The notes below the pieces were generated by a model. The model saw only the letters and a program-made list of their open reading frames with translations. It did not search any database and was not told where the DNA came from. Shown here piece by piece: positions 14,695-28,800 of a DNA stretch of 64,000 nucleotides (position 1 is its first letter; the number at the start of each line of letters is the position of its first letter). Source of the DNA: Chrysomallon squamiferum (Eukaryota; Mollusca; Gastropoda; Neomphalida; Peltospiridae); the NCBI GenBank assembly GCA_012295275.1, contig CM022672.1, positions 29,134,472-29,198,471 on the forward strand, in the 5' to 3' direction. The position numbers and the translations under genes were made by a program.

Positions 14695-16724
14695 TGATGT
14701 ATTAAAGAAAGTCAGAAAAATCAGGTTACTTACAGAACATTCTTTTTTCTGATCTGTAGGAACTGGAATAAGGGACCAGTTGCCTCCCTTGTCGAAGGAG
14801 ATGAATGTCATAGCAATGAAGAAATGAGAAAGAGACGAATCTTTCAGTCTCTTGTTAGCTATAAACGTCGCTGGCATTCCATTTATCTGAGTTTTAAATT
14901 TTTTAAAAAGATTAAGAAATAAAATACGTTCTTAAGACAGAAACAACAAGCAAATATACCTAAGATTTTATTTGTTTAAACTGAAGGTAGGATCCATTTA
15001 TATGTACAGTGTGTGTATCTAACATGTATCTGCAAATAAAGTGATGACATGTCAGAATGGATAATTATGTAGTTATCATTCTCTAACTGTCATTTGATCC
15101 CAGATACAATTCTGATAAAGTGAGTTACACAGAGATTACTAAACATGCATAATGCTAAAAGAATAACACTTTTTGATAGCAGATTTGATCAAGAAACACA
15201 GTGACATTATTTAACATTTAACAGTGACAATATTTAACACTTACCATAGTGACACTGTTTACTACTTACCATGGTTATGGTGTTTTTAACTCTTATAGTA
15301 GTAATATTTAACACTTCATAAAGACTGATAAGATTTACAACATTTCATATACTTTTTCACCTTTAACATTACAGCATAGTACATTAATTATTATAAGCAT
15401 ATCATAGTTATGGTATGAACATTTACCATAACCACAAGAAATAAAGAGAATGTTAATGTATACAGCACGAATTCAGGCTATTTGTTTATCATATTAGTTT
15501 ATAATTGTTCTAACCTCTCGCAGGTCAATCTCAAGCCAGCCAGGTCGAGGAAGGAACATGACATCTTCCAGAGACTTGACAAAGAATCGACCTGTAGCGT
15601 CAGAGAGGTAAAGGTCAACGCCCTTGTAGTGACTGACAGCCATGAAAACTTGACCGCCATCAGCATTGACAAGCAAGAAATCCTGAAACCACAATTTCAT
15701 TTATTTGTTTTTAAATCTCTTTGATTTTTTTAATTTGCATGAAATACTAATAAAGAAATTAAAATTTCATTAATTCCTGATATCATTTTGCTATTTAATT
15801 ATTTGAAAAACAGTATTCAGCATCATATGCAACTGAACAGAAAGTTAAAAACTATCATCTTCAATTAAAACCAATAAAAACTATCATCTTAAATTAAAAC
15901 CAGTCACCAATATGAACAATAATGCTAGAGATAATTGCAACAGAGATGTAATAATATCACACAGCATCAGGTTTCCTCTCTCCTAAATTTATTAAAATAT
16001 CATTAAAAAGAAAACAAATTTAAATTATTTAGTATTCATAATTCAGTTAGGGTAAAAGCTGGACAAGTATAGTAATACGATTAGTTACATTAACTGTTTT
16101 ACAAAATAACTCCATTCTGCTTTTAAAAGTTACTGAATGAGCATCACTTTATCTAAATATTTTAACAAACAACAGTTATGTGTCAATTATAAAAAGAGGC
16201 TTATTTGTTTGCTGTTGTTGTCATTGTTGTTTTTGGTTTAATGATATTAATCTGGAAAGCAACTGGTAACGTCTGTAGATTAAAGTTACCATTCAGAAAC
16301 AAGAATAATTTTACAACACTACATACACATGAAAAGCAAATATAAGTTGTTAATAAATTAATCACAAGGCACAGAAATAAGATTCATGAGGAGGATTTAT
16401 CTACAAGCTATCTTGGACTGAAAACAATTTAACTGCCTGTTCAGTTTATTACAACAAAGAAGAACAGATCTAACCTTTGCGTTAAAGCCTGGTGGAAAAT
16501 ATGCTCTCTTAAACAGCTGACGTTTATATGACACAAGCATTAGACTTTCAGAGTTTGTGGTTTGCTGCAAAATAAAAAAAATTAAATTAAAAAAGAACAT
16601 TTATGAAAATACAGACAGACAGACAGACACAGAGATGGCTTATTAGTTCATAAATACTTAGTTTATGACAGAAAATGTAATGGTCAATTGACCATTATTT
16701 TCTGTCATTAACAAGTGTTTAATG

Positions 16725-16804
<80 letters not shown>

Positions 16805-19003
16805 TAATACTATTAATAATTAAATATATATATATATATATATATATACGTCTTTTATCACATTTTATTTAACCTTAATGTCATAGAGTTAATCAAAACA
16901 AATTTTCAGTGACCACATACCTGGATGAAAATATATTCATTGATGACCAACATGGACATTCCATCAAAGCCTTCAAGCTCCGAGTCTATGGTGTGTGTGA
17001 TGTCTGTGCAGTTTGGTATCAAGCACGCCTTGTAGTGAGCCTTGCCTGTCAACAAATTATAAATGATTTAATTAAAGGGAGATGCTGTGTATAATAAATT
17101 TACACTGGTTCTAACAGTCTATGTTTTCTGAGACACTATTATAAAATCTGTTTAATAAGCATTAATACTGAAATATATAAAACAAATATTACTCTGTGAG
17201 TATCCTATCTGAAATCAATAATTAATATTAAAATTTTAAAAACAGTCATTCCTAACTTCTATAATCCCATTAAATATATTTTAAAGTATAAAAAGCTAAG
17301 CAGTCATTCCAGTAAATTATTTAATTCACATCATTTTATTTATAGTTATTCATTCAGTTTGTATCATTAAGTATTTTGTAATCAAGTCATTCAGATAAAA
17401 TGTTAAAAAGTCCTTCATTCTGTCTGTAATTCATGCATTCCATCTCTTTATTTGTTTATTCCACCATTCATTTATTCAATTAAAGTTTATTCTTTCCATA
17501 ATCCTTTCATTACATCTTTATTCATTTATTCAGTAAATTATTAAACTGTTAAATAGTAATTCTTTCATTCTGCAATTTGTTCACCTATTTGTTCATTCCA
17601 TCATCTGTTTATTCAATTAAAATATGAAACTAATAGTCATTTATTCTGTCTGTAACTGATTAATTTATTATCTCATTTAAACATCACTTACCAACAGTGT
17701 TCTGGACTTCCATATGAACAGTCCTCTTATCTTTGTCATACACTTTGTCAGCCCTGAATTTTTTTTAAATCCAGAAATAAATAAAAAAAGAAAGAATTAA
17801 AAATAAATAAAAAACATCAATCATCATAATTACTTAGTCCATTCATTTACAATTAATATTTTGTTTTAGTAAGTCATATAAAAATGTTATTACATAATTG
17901 TAAAGTAGTTATATTCCCATAGTAATTTATGTTTTAAAGTTTAACTGTACATTTTTAATAGAGATAAAGAGTAACATTTAAATGGTCTGTTTAATTAACC
18001 TTTTCAGATATTGTAATTATACAAAAATAAAAGAATCAAAGGATACCATGGCTCAATCTTTTCCCTTAATTTTACTTTATATAGTTTAACTTAAAAAGGA
18101 AAAGAAGGAAAGAAAGAAATAGATGGCAAAAGATACAATTCAAATGAAATAACTTGCTTTTGGAAATCTCTTTTAATATATCTCACTATTAATGACTATT
18201 TCTTCTTTTTTTTATGTACATATATCTACTTCTGTTCACTGTCACTCTAACCCATTTTAAATCTATTATTATAATCTTGCTGTATCTGCACATTTAGGTA
18301 TTCACAGGTTTGTGTTTGTGTAGGTGTATATATGTGAATGTATTATGTAAGGTAATTCAGGGTCCCACCCTTGTTGTTACCAATTCTTTTTCTGAGGCAA
18401 TAAAACGTCTTTAAAAACAAAAGAAAAAAGAAAAAGAAAAAAAAAAAAGAAGAAAGAAACCCTCCTTATTATGCTTTAACAGGACAAGTTTGACTTCCTC
18501 TGTACTTATACACAATAGTCAGTATATATCAGTATATCAAGTTATAAAGTGTGTATCAGGTAATGTTTTCAAGTTCCAGCATACTGTCTTGATATAATCT
18601 CATTAATTCTTCCAAAACTTAATAATACAAAATAAATATTAAAATTTTAAAAATATTTTTCTAAAGAAGGTTTTGAAATTAAAAATAATAAATAACTGCA
18701 ATTAAACTGGTTTAAAAGCTTTTAAAAGACTATCTATCTATATACAGATAAGAACAAAATAAAAATAAAGTGAAATACAACATATTTTACCAAAACAATC
18801 TACTGGTTGCTTCATTCTGCAAAAGTGTCCATGTCAGTCCAAAATCCATTGAAACATGAACCTGTATTAAGCAAATAAATTAACTGAAATATGAACTTTT
18901 AATCCAGCAAAATTTTAACCTACAATACACTAAATGTAGGAGTAAAAGAACCTACAGTGCAAATCCAAACTATATAAATAGAGAACCCAAAATTGACAAC
19001 TTT

Positions 19004-19034
<31 letters not shown>

Positions 19035-21289
19035 TTTTATAACTGTTTTTGGTTTTTTGACACAGTAATGAAATAAAATTATTATTATTTTGTTAATGTT
19101 TCTATTTTTAAAAATTTCAGATTTCTGCTAATGAAACTATATAATAAAAAAGTACATTGGCTTTTTAAAGGTATTTGGTAATTAATTTTCTATGTAAGTA
19201 GTTTATTCAGATACCATGCGTTCATTAAAGCTGTAGGCCAAGATCCAGTCTGCCTCTGTGGGGTGGAGAATAAAGAGGTCAGGAGAAAAGGTCAGGTTTG
19301 TGGTGTGATTCGTTTTCAAGGAATCTTTTGTAATGTACAGGACCTTGTTTGTTGTGTCAATAAAGATGAGCTGAATAAAAAACGAAAATCAAAATGAATT
19401 AATGAAAAAGAAGAACCAACTAATGAAATACTTACTTTTACAGTATTATAATTCACAGAAAAAGAGAGCTACACAACACATATATAAATATATAAATATA
19501 TATACATGTGTTATTCAAAATATATAATGTTAATGATCACAGAAAATAATTAAAATTAAAAAATTAAAACAAAAAGATGTACGAATAAATGAATCTTTGT
19601 TTAAATGTTTCTTTTTTTTCTTATTATAGATAAAAAAAGAAACAATAAATAAATAAATAAATAAAATGTTAACTATATGAACATTCTGGTAAAATATTAT
19701 TGATTAAAATAGTTTGAAATTGTTTGGAAACATTTATCTATAATCTAAAACACTAAACAAAATCAGACAAATGAAAAAATACTTACTGTATTAGTATGTC
19801 TTATTCTGACTTAATTTAAAGGTATTTCAATAAATAAATAAATAAATAAAATAAATACTATAAACAAATACAAGTTATTCTCACCTGGTCATATACCACA
19901 CTAGACACATAGTAAAAGGAAATGATTGCAGATGATGGAAAGAAGACTTCTTCAAAATGTTCACCATAATCTCTGGAGCTGATTTAAGAAAATACAAAAA
20001 TAATAAACTTTGGTTAATATTAACATTAAAAGAATTAACAGTCATATCTGTGATTATTAATGAACACTTATATAGGATATGGATATTAGGTATCGTCTTG
20101 ATCTCACATTAGTATGGAAATATGTAAATTTTTTGTTTGTGTGTGTGTGTGTGTGAGTTTACATAATAAACATTTTAATTTTTCATTAACATTGTACAAA
20201 ACAGTAATTATTGTCTCAGTAATGTCTGTATAAACTAAAACTCTCCAAGCTCCTAATCCTTACATGTTTTACTGTACATTTCCTTAGAAAATGCTATTAT
20301 AAAAAAATAATTAAAAAAGTCAATTGTCTTCTTTATTTCAATTATTATTAAAAAAAAGTCTTAATTAATATTTTGTTAACATCAATCCATTTGTCACTTT
20401 TATCACCTAGGATATATTTTTAATTGTTACATATTTATCATGATCAGTAGCTTTCTAAAACTGCTTTCAGTAAATGTTTTTAAAAAATATGACCATGAAA
20501 AGAAACAGAAATGAATTACATTATCAATAATTTCATCTTCCACTAGACTAATTAAACATACAGCACAGGCACAGCTAAAATATGATTTCCAGAAAATTTT
20601 TTTTTTAATAAAACAAATAAAACAAATAACAAATTTAATTCTACAATGTTTTATTTTTATCTGCCTGTGACTAAATGAGTGTCAACTTTTCAAATCTATC
20701 AATCTGTCAGATTTAAGATCCTATTTCATCATAAAGCAACAAAAATAAAAAATAAAAATTAGAAAATTAAATAAATAAATAAATAACATAATTGCTGCTG
20801 TTAATAACTTAGTTAGTACCTGCTACATAATTGTCTGAAGTTATTATTAACAATGATTCATTTCCAAAAGAAATAACACAGTGTCTAGAAAATATTAAAA
20901 AGAAAAAAAAAAGCTCTTCATTTTCTCTTGTGACATATTAATAAGATTCTCATTTGTTACTGTCACAACTTGTAGGCAGTGTAATTAATATCTTTAAACT
21001 CAACTTACACCCAGAGTTTACTTTCAATAGTTTTTCCAAAGTGATTCCGTCGCTTTGTCAATACAAAGATATCCTGAAATTAAACAAAAGAAAACTAAAA
21101 TTAAATGGACAGAATAAAACTAAACAAATAAATAACTATAAACCATTATAATTTATATAATAGCATTCATTTCTTCCTCTCTTTTTTCAGCAAATAGTAA
21201 TATCCTTTTATTTTTTGAAATTAAATATTATACACAAACACCCCACCACCACACATTTATATACAAATACATACATATTTATATTACAT

Positions 21290-21375
<86 letters not shown>

Positions 21376-23406
21376 ACAGTAAAGCTGAATGTATTTCAAT
21401 TTAATGTATTTCTTGAATAAGGACTTAAAAAATAAAATAAAATTTACTATCATTTTTAAATGATGTATTAGTGGCAAAAAATAAGGTTTTACATAGCAAT
21501 AAATAAACTAAACCAATCACATAAAAATACACAAATGTTTACAGGGAGATATGTAGCAAATGTAAATATAGAATTAAATAAAAAACAAATAACAGTCTTT
21601 TTAGTAGCAGAAAAATATATTTACACTTCCTTACATAGCATCACCAAATCACTGATCAATAATTATTATTTATCATTACAAATGTTTGTTTTTTTAAGAA
21701 GAAAGAATCATTAGTTTTCAGGCATGAAATATGTTTATAAAATATTTATATCCTCTAAATTTAATTTGTAATACAATAAATACACATACAGAATGTTAGT
21801 TTTAATTACTTTTCTTTTTTTCGTAAGTGTATTTTACATCATCAGTTTGCTTAATTATACCATGATTTATATTATGCTACATCTGTGACTACAATGAATG
21901 TTAGTTTTAATATCTTCTACATGTGTATTTATAATCTAGGTATATAAAGACAAAATCAGACCACAAATTCATGGTTACTGATGTGCATACTTGGCCCCAT
22001 ACCCACCCACACACACACACACATCTGCATTGACAGAAGAAACTGAAAGATATCAAAATATGTTTATTCTTCTGTTGTCACTTGTGAGTGTGATTGTTCT
22101 TCTGCATGTATACACATGCGAAAATGATTGAGTTAATGTCAGAAGAAATAAAACTTACAAATTAAAATACATTTCTATATTATTAGTATCAGTAGTAGTA
22201 TTAACATTTGTGATTTTCTTTTTTTTAAGGTAGTGACAATTGTGTCCCTTTAATCAAATTCATGATAAATTTCTTTGTAAATTTCTTTTTTTCAGGGGGA
22301 GGTATTACAAATAGCTCTAATCATTTTTACATGTCAAAACTCTATTTATGATTATGCAGAATTTTCTTCCTTGCCCTGAAGGAAATGTTACCATGTAGAA
22401 TTAATGGATGCACAACTACATAATTATTTCTAGTTACTTCCTCTTTCCACTGTAACCATGCCTAGTATTAATGTCATTTGAAATTATTATGTTTTGTGTA
22501 CACGTGCATTATGCTTTTTAGACATGTGTAAAATACAAACTACGGGGGTCCGTGTAGAAAAAGCTTAATCAACACTGAAAATATATTTATTATGTAAGCA
22601 TTACACAAATACACACACTCACACGTGATATATATTATAGATAGGTTGACGGCTATAGTCCACAAAATAAGAAAGATATATCATTAAAATACAGCGAGAT
22701 ATTACAAAAATACAAGTCGTTTTTCTGAAGAGTATTATATAGTTTAGTGTTTGTTTATTATTGTTCTTATAATAAAGTAATACACTCATAGTCATAGACA
22801 TGATAGAGTCATACTAATACAACAGATAAATTCTATACTTTACCAAATATTATTTATACTTTTTAAATTAATTATTCCTTACTAGTTTTATTTTGTTTTG
22901 TTATGAGGATGAAAATGATTTACTCTCCAAATTTTGTAAGTTATGTATTTGAACCATTTCGGAAATTTCATGCAAATAAAATAACAGATTATTATTGTTG
23001 TTATTTTAGTGTAAAACTATAAATTTATTTTCAGTTGTATTTGTAAGCTATAACTGATATTACTCACATCACTTTTATTTCCAGACCAGTGCATATATGC
23101 TTCCCTGTGGTAATCTGTTCCATTTAATTTGTTAATGGTAATACTCAGTTTTTTCTCGTCTGCATCCGATGAGGAAGAACGTTTGAATCGTTTTAAGAAC
23201 TCCTCGTCTCCTCCACTCAGAGTAATTTTTCGCACTGGATTGTCATGCACACTGTCAGTATTATATCTTGATACTGCAGAATGTGACACACGAAAACAAA
23301 ATAATGAAATAAACAAAATTACTAGTAAACGCACGTCTGTAAGATTGTTTTGGTTCGCCATTCTTAGTTGTAAGTAATTTCCTCCTTCAGAACAGGAGAC
23401 CAGCAT
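353..23406 (-). CDS. SORCS: SorCS/sortilin-family VPS10-domain sorting receptor, complete (26 exons)
   Basis: Type I membrane receptor that would bind proneuropeptides or growth factors and sort them between Golgi, endosome and plasma membrane (family knowledge). Coding exons 5' to 3': 23068-23406, 21009-21073, 19885-19978, 19215-19370, 18791-18861, 17692-17753, 16921-17045, 16475-16564, 15515-15682, 14734-14886, 13909-14180, 13308-13415, 12776-12893, 12328-12470, 11635-11745, 10621-10792, 10130-10313, 9479-9618, 8152-8302, 7827-7942, 7256-7381, 6072-6186, optional 3559-3681, 1402-1513, 718-881, 353-411. All phases match. From the preferred Met at 23361 (followed by a hydrophobic signal peptide) the protein is 1122 aa, or 1163 aa with the optional exon; an upstream in-frame Met lies at 23406. 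Seen: furin-type RFKR near residues 58-61, Asp-boxes (SMDFGLTW, SFDKGGNW, SSDGGWTW, SLNDGLTW), the 10CC segment (GVQCILG, EDFECDYGYKK), two PKD-like domains (about 735-930), a membrane span near 1026-1047 and a 75-residue tail. The PKD domains argue for SorCS rather than sortilin; the tail motif RRYSIL is sortilin-like. Probably the single invertebrate SorCS, before vertebrate duplication (inference). Confidence 0.93.
1325..1415. repeat. 46-bp perfect tandem duplication spanning a splice donor
   Basis: Positions 1325-1369 and 1371-1415 are identical over 45 bp. The right-hand copy contains the last bases of the SorCS transmembrane exon and its donor; the left-hand copy is a duplicate inside the intron and so offers a second identical donor. 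Confidence 0.95.
1402..1513 (-). CDS. SORCS: SorCS transmembrane exon
   Basis: Encodes the end of the ectodomain (SKKAEAKGAN), one hydrophobic span (LFIAVPILVAATVVTGLVL) and the start of the tail (MYYKR). The donor GTTTGT is weak, and the last bases of the exon together with the donor are duplicated 46 bp further into the intron. The next exon (718-881) starts with the A that completes the Arg codon and continues KFRECRRYSIL. Confidence 0.88.
3559..3681 (-). CDS. SORCS: SorCS optional exon: Ser/Thr/Asn-rich juxtamembrane stalk
   Basis: This is a 123-nt exon with a strong acceptor (pyrimidine tract, then TGTTCCCAG) and a GTAAAC donor. It enters and leaves in phase 1, so it can be included or skipped without shifting frame. 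It would insert 41 residues between the last ectodomain exon (6072-6186) and the transmembrane exon (1402-1513). The peptide is about half Ser, Thr and Asn, with N-glycosylation sequons NKT, NTT and NST. Both this exon and the transmembrane exon begin with ATAGC, so either completes the same Asp codon. Whether it is constitutive or alternative cannot be told from DNA alone. Confidence 0.75.
5625..6066. repeat. 29-bp minisatellite next to SorCS exon 22 donor
   Basis: About 15 imperfect copies of a 29-bp unit (plus-strand core AAAGAGTAAAGCTATGTAAA). The last three copies are nearly identical and the array decays away from the exon. It begins about 5 bp inside the intron from the exon 22 donor. 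Confidence 0.85.
6243..6533. repeat. Degenerate tetranucleotide microsatellite (TATG, then CTAY)
   Basis: A (TATG)n block is followed by a long mixed CTAC/CTAT block of about 290 bp, inside the SorCS intron between exons 21 and 22. It keeps all plus frames open, which explains the Tyr/Leu-rich false ORFs. Confidence 0.9.
10905..11275. repeat. ~65-bp degenerate tandem repeat in SorCS intron 15
   Basis: Four to five diverged copies of a unit containing ATAATGTAAATTATTATTTA and CTACTTAATATGTATTAATG. It lies between exons 15 and 16 and has no coding content. Confidence 0.7.
14190..14430. repeat. Degenerate repeat upstream of the SorCS exon 11 acceptor
   Basis: Multiple diverged copies carrying GCAAATGTGACA or variants, spaced a few tens of bases apart, starting about 10 bp outside the exon 11 acceptor at 14180. 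They explain several overlapping His/Ile/Ser-rich open frames on the minus strand that are not genes. Confidence 0.6.
14651..14691. repeat. (GA)n microsatellite
   Basis: About 20 GA units in SorCS intron 10, some 40 bp from the exon 10 donor. Confidence 0.95.
16733..16848. repeat. (TA)n microsatellite, interrupted
   Basis: Two TA tracts, about 65 and 25 bp long, separated by a short AT-rich spacer, in the SorCS intron between exons 7 and 8. Confidence 0.95.
17300..17670. repeat. Degenerate tandem repeat rich in CATT/TATTC
   Basis: Diverged long repeats built from TTCATTCTGTCTGTAATTCA, CCATTCATTTATTCAATTAA and similar words, in the SorCS intron between exons 6 and 7, ending close to the exon 6 donor. 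Confidence 0.55.
21294..21372. repeat. (GA)n microsatellite, ~39 units
   Basis: Uninterrupted GA repeat in SorCS intron 1. Confidence 0.97.
23068..23406 (-). CDS. SORCS: SorCS exon 1: signal peptide, propeptide and furin site
   Basis: The first coding exon carries two in-frame Met codons, at 23406 and 23361. The second directly precedes a hydrophobic stretch (LLVILFISLFCF) typical of a signal peptide, so I prefer it. A short basic propeptide follows and ends in LKRFKR before SSSSDADEKK, a match to the Arg-X-Lys-Arg proprotein convertase site; family members are activated by removal of such a propeptide. The exon ends with MHWSGNKSD and a GTGAGT donor. The next exon (21009-21073) continues in phase with DIFVLTKRR, matching the start of VPS10 propellers. 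Confidence 0.9.
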
Positions 23407-24260
23407 TTTGCAGCTTCTCTTTCGTAATCAGTTTATAAAACAAGACAGTCAAATTTAAACTGTCTTGCGATGATTAAAAATGCTGGTTTCAAATCTGATT
23501 AAAATTTTAGTAATTTTCTGGATGATTCACATGATTGTTATCCTCTTTTTTTTTTTCTTGTGGAAATTTTCAAATTTAATTTCATTTTTTAATTTCTGTT
23601 GAAATTACTTCGGGCTAGAGATTTTATTTTTTTATATCTGAAACAAATAATAAAATGTATTAATTAATAACTGACATTAGTTTTGTTTCTATTAATATTA
23701 TTATTGTTATTGTTTTGCTGTTTTTAATTTGACTTCAATTTACTTTTTATTTTTTTCATTACTTTGTCCTTTTATTCTTCATTATTTTGTTTGTGCTTTC
23801 TTTTCACATAAGTGACTCAACTGATGAACAGAAATTCAGTAAAATATCTCTGCTTGCTACATTTCATATATCAAAGCTATATTAATCCCTTTCAGTTATT
23901 AGATAAGATGAAGACACGGTCACACAGTCACACAAAATACCTTTATTTACTGGTATCTGAACTCGTTATAATAATGACAGTTACCAGCTATCACAATCTC
24001 TGAATAATGAGAAAAATAACAGCTGAACAAAGTAAACAGAACAAAAGAAAAAATAATTAAAAAATAACTTTATTGTTTTTGCACATTAATATACACATTC
24101 AAAATAAATAGGTAATACATTGCTGAACTATGAAAAATGTTTGAAATAACAACAATACAATAATAATGATAATAAGCAATAATAATACCAATAATGATGA
24201 TAATAATAAACTACAAAAATAATAAAGATAATGATAGTGATGATAATGATAATGATGATC

Positions 24261-24310
<50 letters not shown>

Positions 24311-24728
24311 CATAATAATAATAGCAACAAAAACAACAATAAAATAAATAAATAAATAAATGATTTTCACTTTCCAGATTACTCTTTTCTTCATTCTCAT
24401 TATGCACTTGCTTTACTTTATTATCAACAAAGATTATGAACAAATGCAACATATTACTTGTAACATAAATATTTATTTAGGTTATTTAATATACTATCCA
24501 AATACAACTGCCATACTTTGTTACCAGAAAAGGTTTGATTACACCATTTACTTGCAACATACAAAATATGTTGTGATTATGTGTTCATGCCTCAGTGAAA
24601 ACACTTTAAAGAAAAGACTTTAACAACTATGTGAATTAAAAAATTCTGAATTATGTTTAATGACTCCTCAGCAGATAAATAATAACCATCTACTGAGTGT
24701 TATTACATAGTCATAACAAGACAATCAA

Positions 24729-24768
<40 letters not shown>

Positions 24769-25899
24769 CCATTCTGTTGACTTACCAAATACACATTTAA
24801 TGTGTCAGTGAAAAGAATTCTGTATTTCAGATACATCAGAAAACAACTCACAATAAAAAATCACTGGTAATGTAGCAGAGTATGAAAAAGGATGAACCAG
24901 CAGAAACAATTCTTCTGAAACTTACTGTGGCATAACTGAAACCTTTTCAAAACTGTCTGATACAATCAATCTAAAACACACTATGGCATAACTGAAATTC
25001 TTTTAAAATCATTCTGAAACTTATTATGGGCATAATTGAAATGTTTTCAAAATAGTCAGTTATGAAGGTTGTGCTTTCACATGGCTACATCATATCACAT
25101 GATTATAAGCCTTGTTTTCAATTTCCCTGAAGCATTATCTTTGCATAAATAATAACTTCACAGTAACATCATAAACACAAAATATAATATCAGTATGGCA
25201 CACTTGTACAATAAAAACAAACGGGTACAGTGTAAGTCAGTTACAATTATAAAAAAGACTAGCACATTACGAAATGAAATATTTTCATTAAATCCTAGTG
25301 AACAAAAATTTAATATTATCCACTGCAGTCACTACAACCATGTATTATATATGCAGGTAACAGGCAATTTACTCTCACACACAGAATATATAGTAACTTT
25401 TACTTAACCCTTTGAACTCTATCAATTTGTACATCAGCACAAAAGCCAGGAAAACAGATACTGACACTTTATAAATTACAAAAAGCCATAATGCACAACA
25501 CTGCACTCTCCTACTTGGTGTTGGGTCTGTTATAATTGTTATTTATAACTGTGTAATGAAATATTAGAAGTTATCATTTGGAATGGTAACACATCTTAGG
25601 AATTAAATGAGATAAATTTGGCATTCAATAATTGATTACCATATGCTCATAAACAAACATACAGATCATATTTCCACAGTGTCATTCAAAACCCCAAACA
25701 TGGATACCAGTGCAGAGATCCACATATCCTGACAAACACCTCTATATCAACACAGACATCCATATCCCATCACAGACACCTGTATATCAACTCAGACACA
25801 TATACTCCCACACCCACACACACTATGGTCAGTAAACAGAGTTGTTTACACAAGTTATCAGAGCTGTTTATACATTTTATCAGTTATTTATAGAAATTA
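23407..25899. other. Intergenic region between SorCS 5' end and POMT1 3' end
   Basis: Must hold the SorCS promoter and 5' UTR (from 23407 upwards) and the POMT1 3' UTR (from 25899 downwards). It contains an (AAT)n tract at 24259-24310 and a (TA)n tract at 24731-24766. An AATAAA on the minus strand at about 24472-24477 could serve POMT1, but it is 1.4 kb away. No gene-like ORF with splice sites was found. Confidence 0.6.
24259..24310. repeat. (AAT)n microsatellite
   Basis: About 17 AAT units in the SorCS-POMT1 intergenic region. Confidence 0.95.
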
Positions 25900-28800
25900 T
25901 CAGAGCTGTTTCAGAGTGTTGGCATGTATAAGGAAATCCCAGCTGTCCTTCCATGTGAGTTCCTGAATCTGAGCAGGATCCAATGCCGTCATGCCGTACG
26001 AAAACACAGACAGCTTGACAGACACATAAACCACAGACGACAACAGTGCCAATGTCATGTAGGTAACTAAAGTTGTTATACCTTTACTGAAAGAAACACA
26101 AAAGGAAATCATTAAAAAGCCACTCTGAATTTTAGATGTACTGGTTTGTGCAGCAAATTTTGTAACCATGGATTATTTGTCTGTTTTGTGTGTGTGTGTG
26201 TGTGTGTGTGTTTTTAAATGTTAGGCAAATGTATTTTATGAGATTTATGTATATATTCATGCATTTCCACATGTATAATTAAGTTTGTATACATGCAGAA
26301 TTATGTACACTTATATCTAAATGTGTATATTTTTGTGTGTGTGTGTGTATGTGTATGTGTGTTTGTAAGTGTTGACACAGTGATTCTAATGTTAAAATTT
26401 TAGATACCCAGCCCATATCTTGTACAGATGGTCAAGCACAGTGACAAAAGAGAGAACTTTAAACATGACAGCTGGGAGATAGTGATGTAAAAACAACGTC
26501 TTGTCTGTCAGAAAGTAAGGGAGATAATTCAGCAGGTAACCACCAATCACAATCTCAGAAGCAAATACAAACTGATTCCAGTGCACTGAAAGAGAACAGA
26601 GTAAATGATATTTAATTAACAATCTAAAGAACTCATTAATCACTAATTATCTTTGGACTCCATCTCCAGGTTTTCTGGTATAGAGAAGAAATACTGTGTT
26701 CGAGTTTTATACCCAGCCAACACTGAAGATAATTTACTATTAGAAGGTAAATATATTTTAGGTTATTGAGTATTGATTTCTCTGATTTTTGTCCTAATTT
26801 AAAAACAGATGAATCAAAAGGGTTAATAAAACATTAAAATATTTTAATATTAACAGTCATTTTATTAATCAAACATATGTTTTTTTAAAGTTATTTTCTG
26901 TTTTTTATTTCTATATTTATTTGTTAGAAACCAGCTGTTCTCAGTTCATCAGTTAGAGGTCCCACAGACAGGAAAACAAATACAAGAGCCTCAGATAAAC
27001 AAGACTTGTTGAAAGGAATTTTTTTCATCAAATAAATGAAATTGATTTTTACACAGTCAGTTATTCTGAAATCCTCAGACTTTTAAAAATAAAATCACTT
27101 TCTACTTCTCCATCTTCCTCTTCTTCATCAAGTGCTACATCTCCCTCTGAAACTGTGTTAATTTTGCTTAAGATATTACTCAGTATAATACAGATGTCAG
27201 TTACTGAAACTGATTCACAAACCTTCATTCAAGTCGTACAGCCCTCTTTGTCTCCGCAGTACGTAGTAGATGATCAAGGCTGTGTGAACACACAGAGTGA
27301 GAAATGATATCTTCCACATAACAAGATTTCCTAGGAGATGTATCTGTGCCTGCAAGTAACAGGATGCACAAAACAAATAAATAATAAGTAATCTATTATA
27401 AAGTATATACATAATTTATACCACATATTTATTACTCATTCCAACAGATATGTGGAGAAATGTTGACACAAGCAAACATGCACTTGCAAAAATTTACATT
27501 AGTATTCAAACTCATCCAAAGCACATACAGACTCATGACACCATAGAGTAACTTAACAGTTACTGACATATTGCTATGGACATATATAGATAAATTTCAT
27601 ATAACACACACACAACCAATCAGAAACACATGCTCACACTCCTCGCTCTCAAGCACACACACACTCACACACACACACATGGTACTCTCATAAACCCATC
27701 ACTATTTACCAACATCAGACTTACATTAGAGGCAGGACTCATCCAGTAAGCTACATTCTTCGTCATGAAAGGCCAGTCCAGTGGATCAGAGCAGAATTTG
27801 TGTTCGAGGTCTGCATCCTGGTTTGAGAAAATCATTTTTAGCTGCAGCTCCCAGAACTTGGTCCAGAACGACAGGTGAGTGGGCTCCAGCGGAATCATCT
27901 CCGCCTGTCGTAGCTCCTTCGACTGCTGACTTTTTTCTGTGTCTGGAAAATAAATATCTTATTACTGTTACAAATGGCCTGTTATTTAACAAAGAAATAT
28001 GAGAAAAGGTTTTATTTAATGACATAAACAAAATATATTTAATTTACAAATGTTAATATAAAACATCAGAAAAAAAAAAATATATATATATATATCTACT
28101 GCTAATCAGAAGGAAAAAATATATATAACTAGTAAGTGGAATAGGGTCAAAGTTTGTGTTTTCAGTTAGCAACAAGGCTTCATTTAGGTTGAGTATTTAC
28201 AGCAGAGTTATTATCCTGAAATTTGAACATACAAAAAGAAATCAGACTTAAAAATATTTTTCAAGTTATCTACAAAATCAGGTGTATTTTTTAATTCATG
28301 ATAACATGTGTTATTACATACTTTCTAAATATTGTGGGCATTACACTGTAGCATACACACTGGGCCATCAATCTGAAAATTCAGATTTTTGGAAGTAACA
28401 GTATTGTACTACAGAGAAAGCTCTTTAATAAATTGGCTTTGAGGTTCTGAGCTATTTACCCAATGGGCCCAAAACACAGAAATATTCAAACACTAAAATG
28501 TGCACATCTTACCTAAATCCATAAAAATCAACAACTAATCCACATCCATTAAAAACTGAAAACTAATCTACATCCATAAAGATCAACAACTGATCTCAAT
28601 CCATAAAAATCAAATACAGAAACATTCAAACTTACTTTTCGTGTATCGATGTTCTTCAACATTCCAGATGGCAGCTGGTTGGTTGGTAAGTCGATCTGCA
28701 GCTACTTCAAGTTGATGAAAACCCCACTCAGGTAGCTGTTTACCTGTAATCTGCACCATACAATGACAAACCTTAATTTTAATTAACATTAAGCATCAAA

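Noticed and set aside
26640-26710. TGTTCGAGTT resembling a tRNA or SINE B box
   Set aside because: No matching A box or cloverleaf could be drawn, so neither a tRNA nor a SINE is supported.
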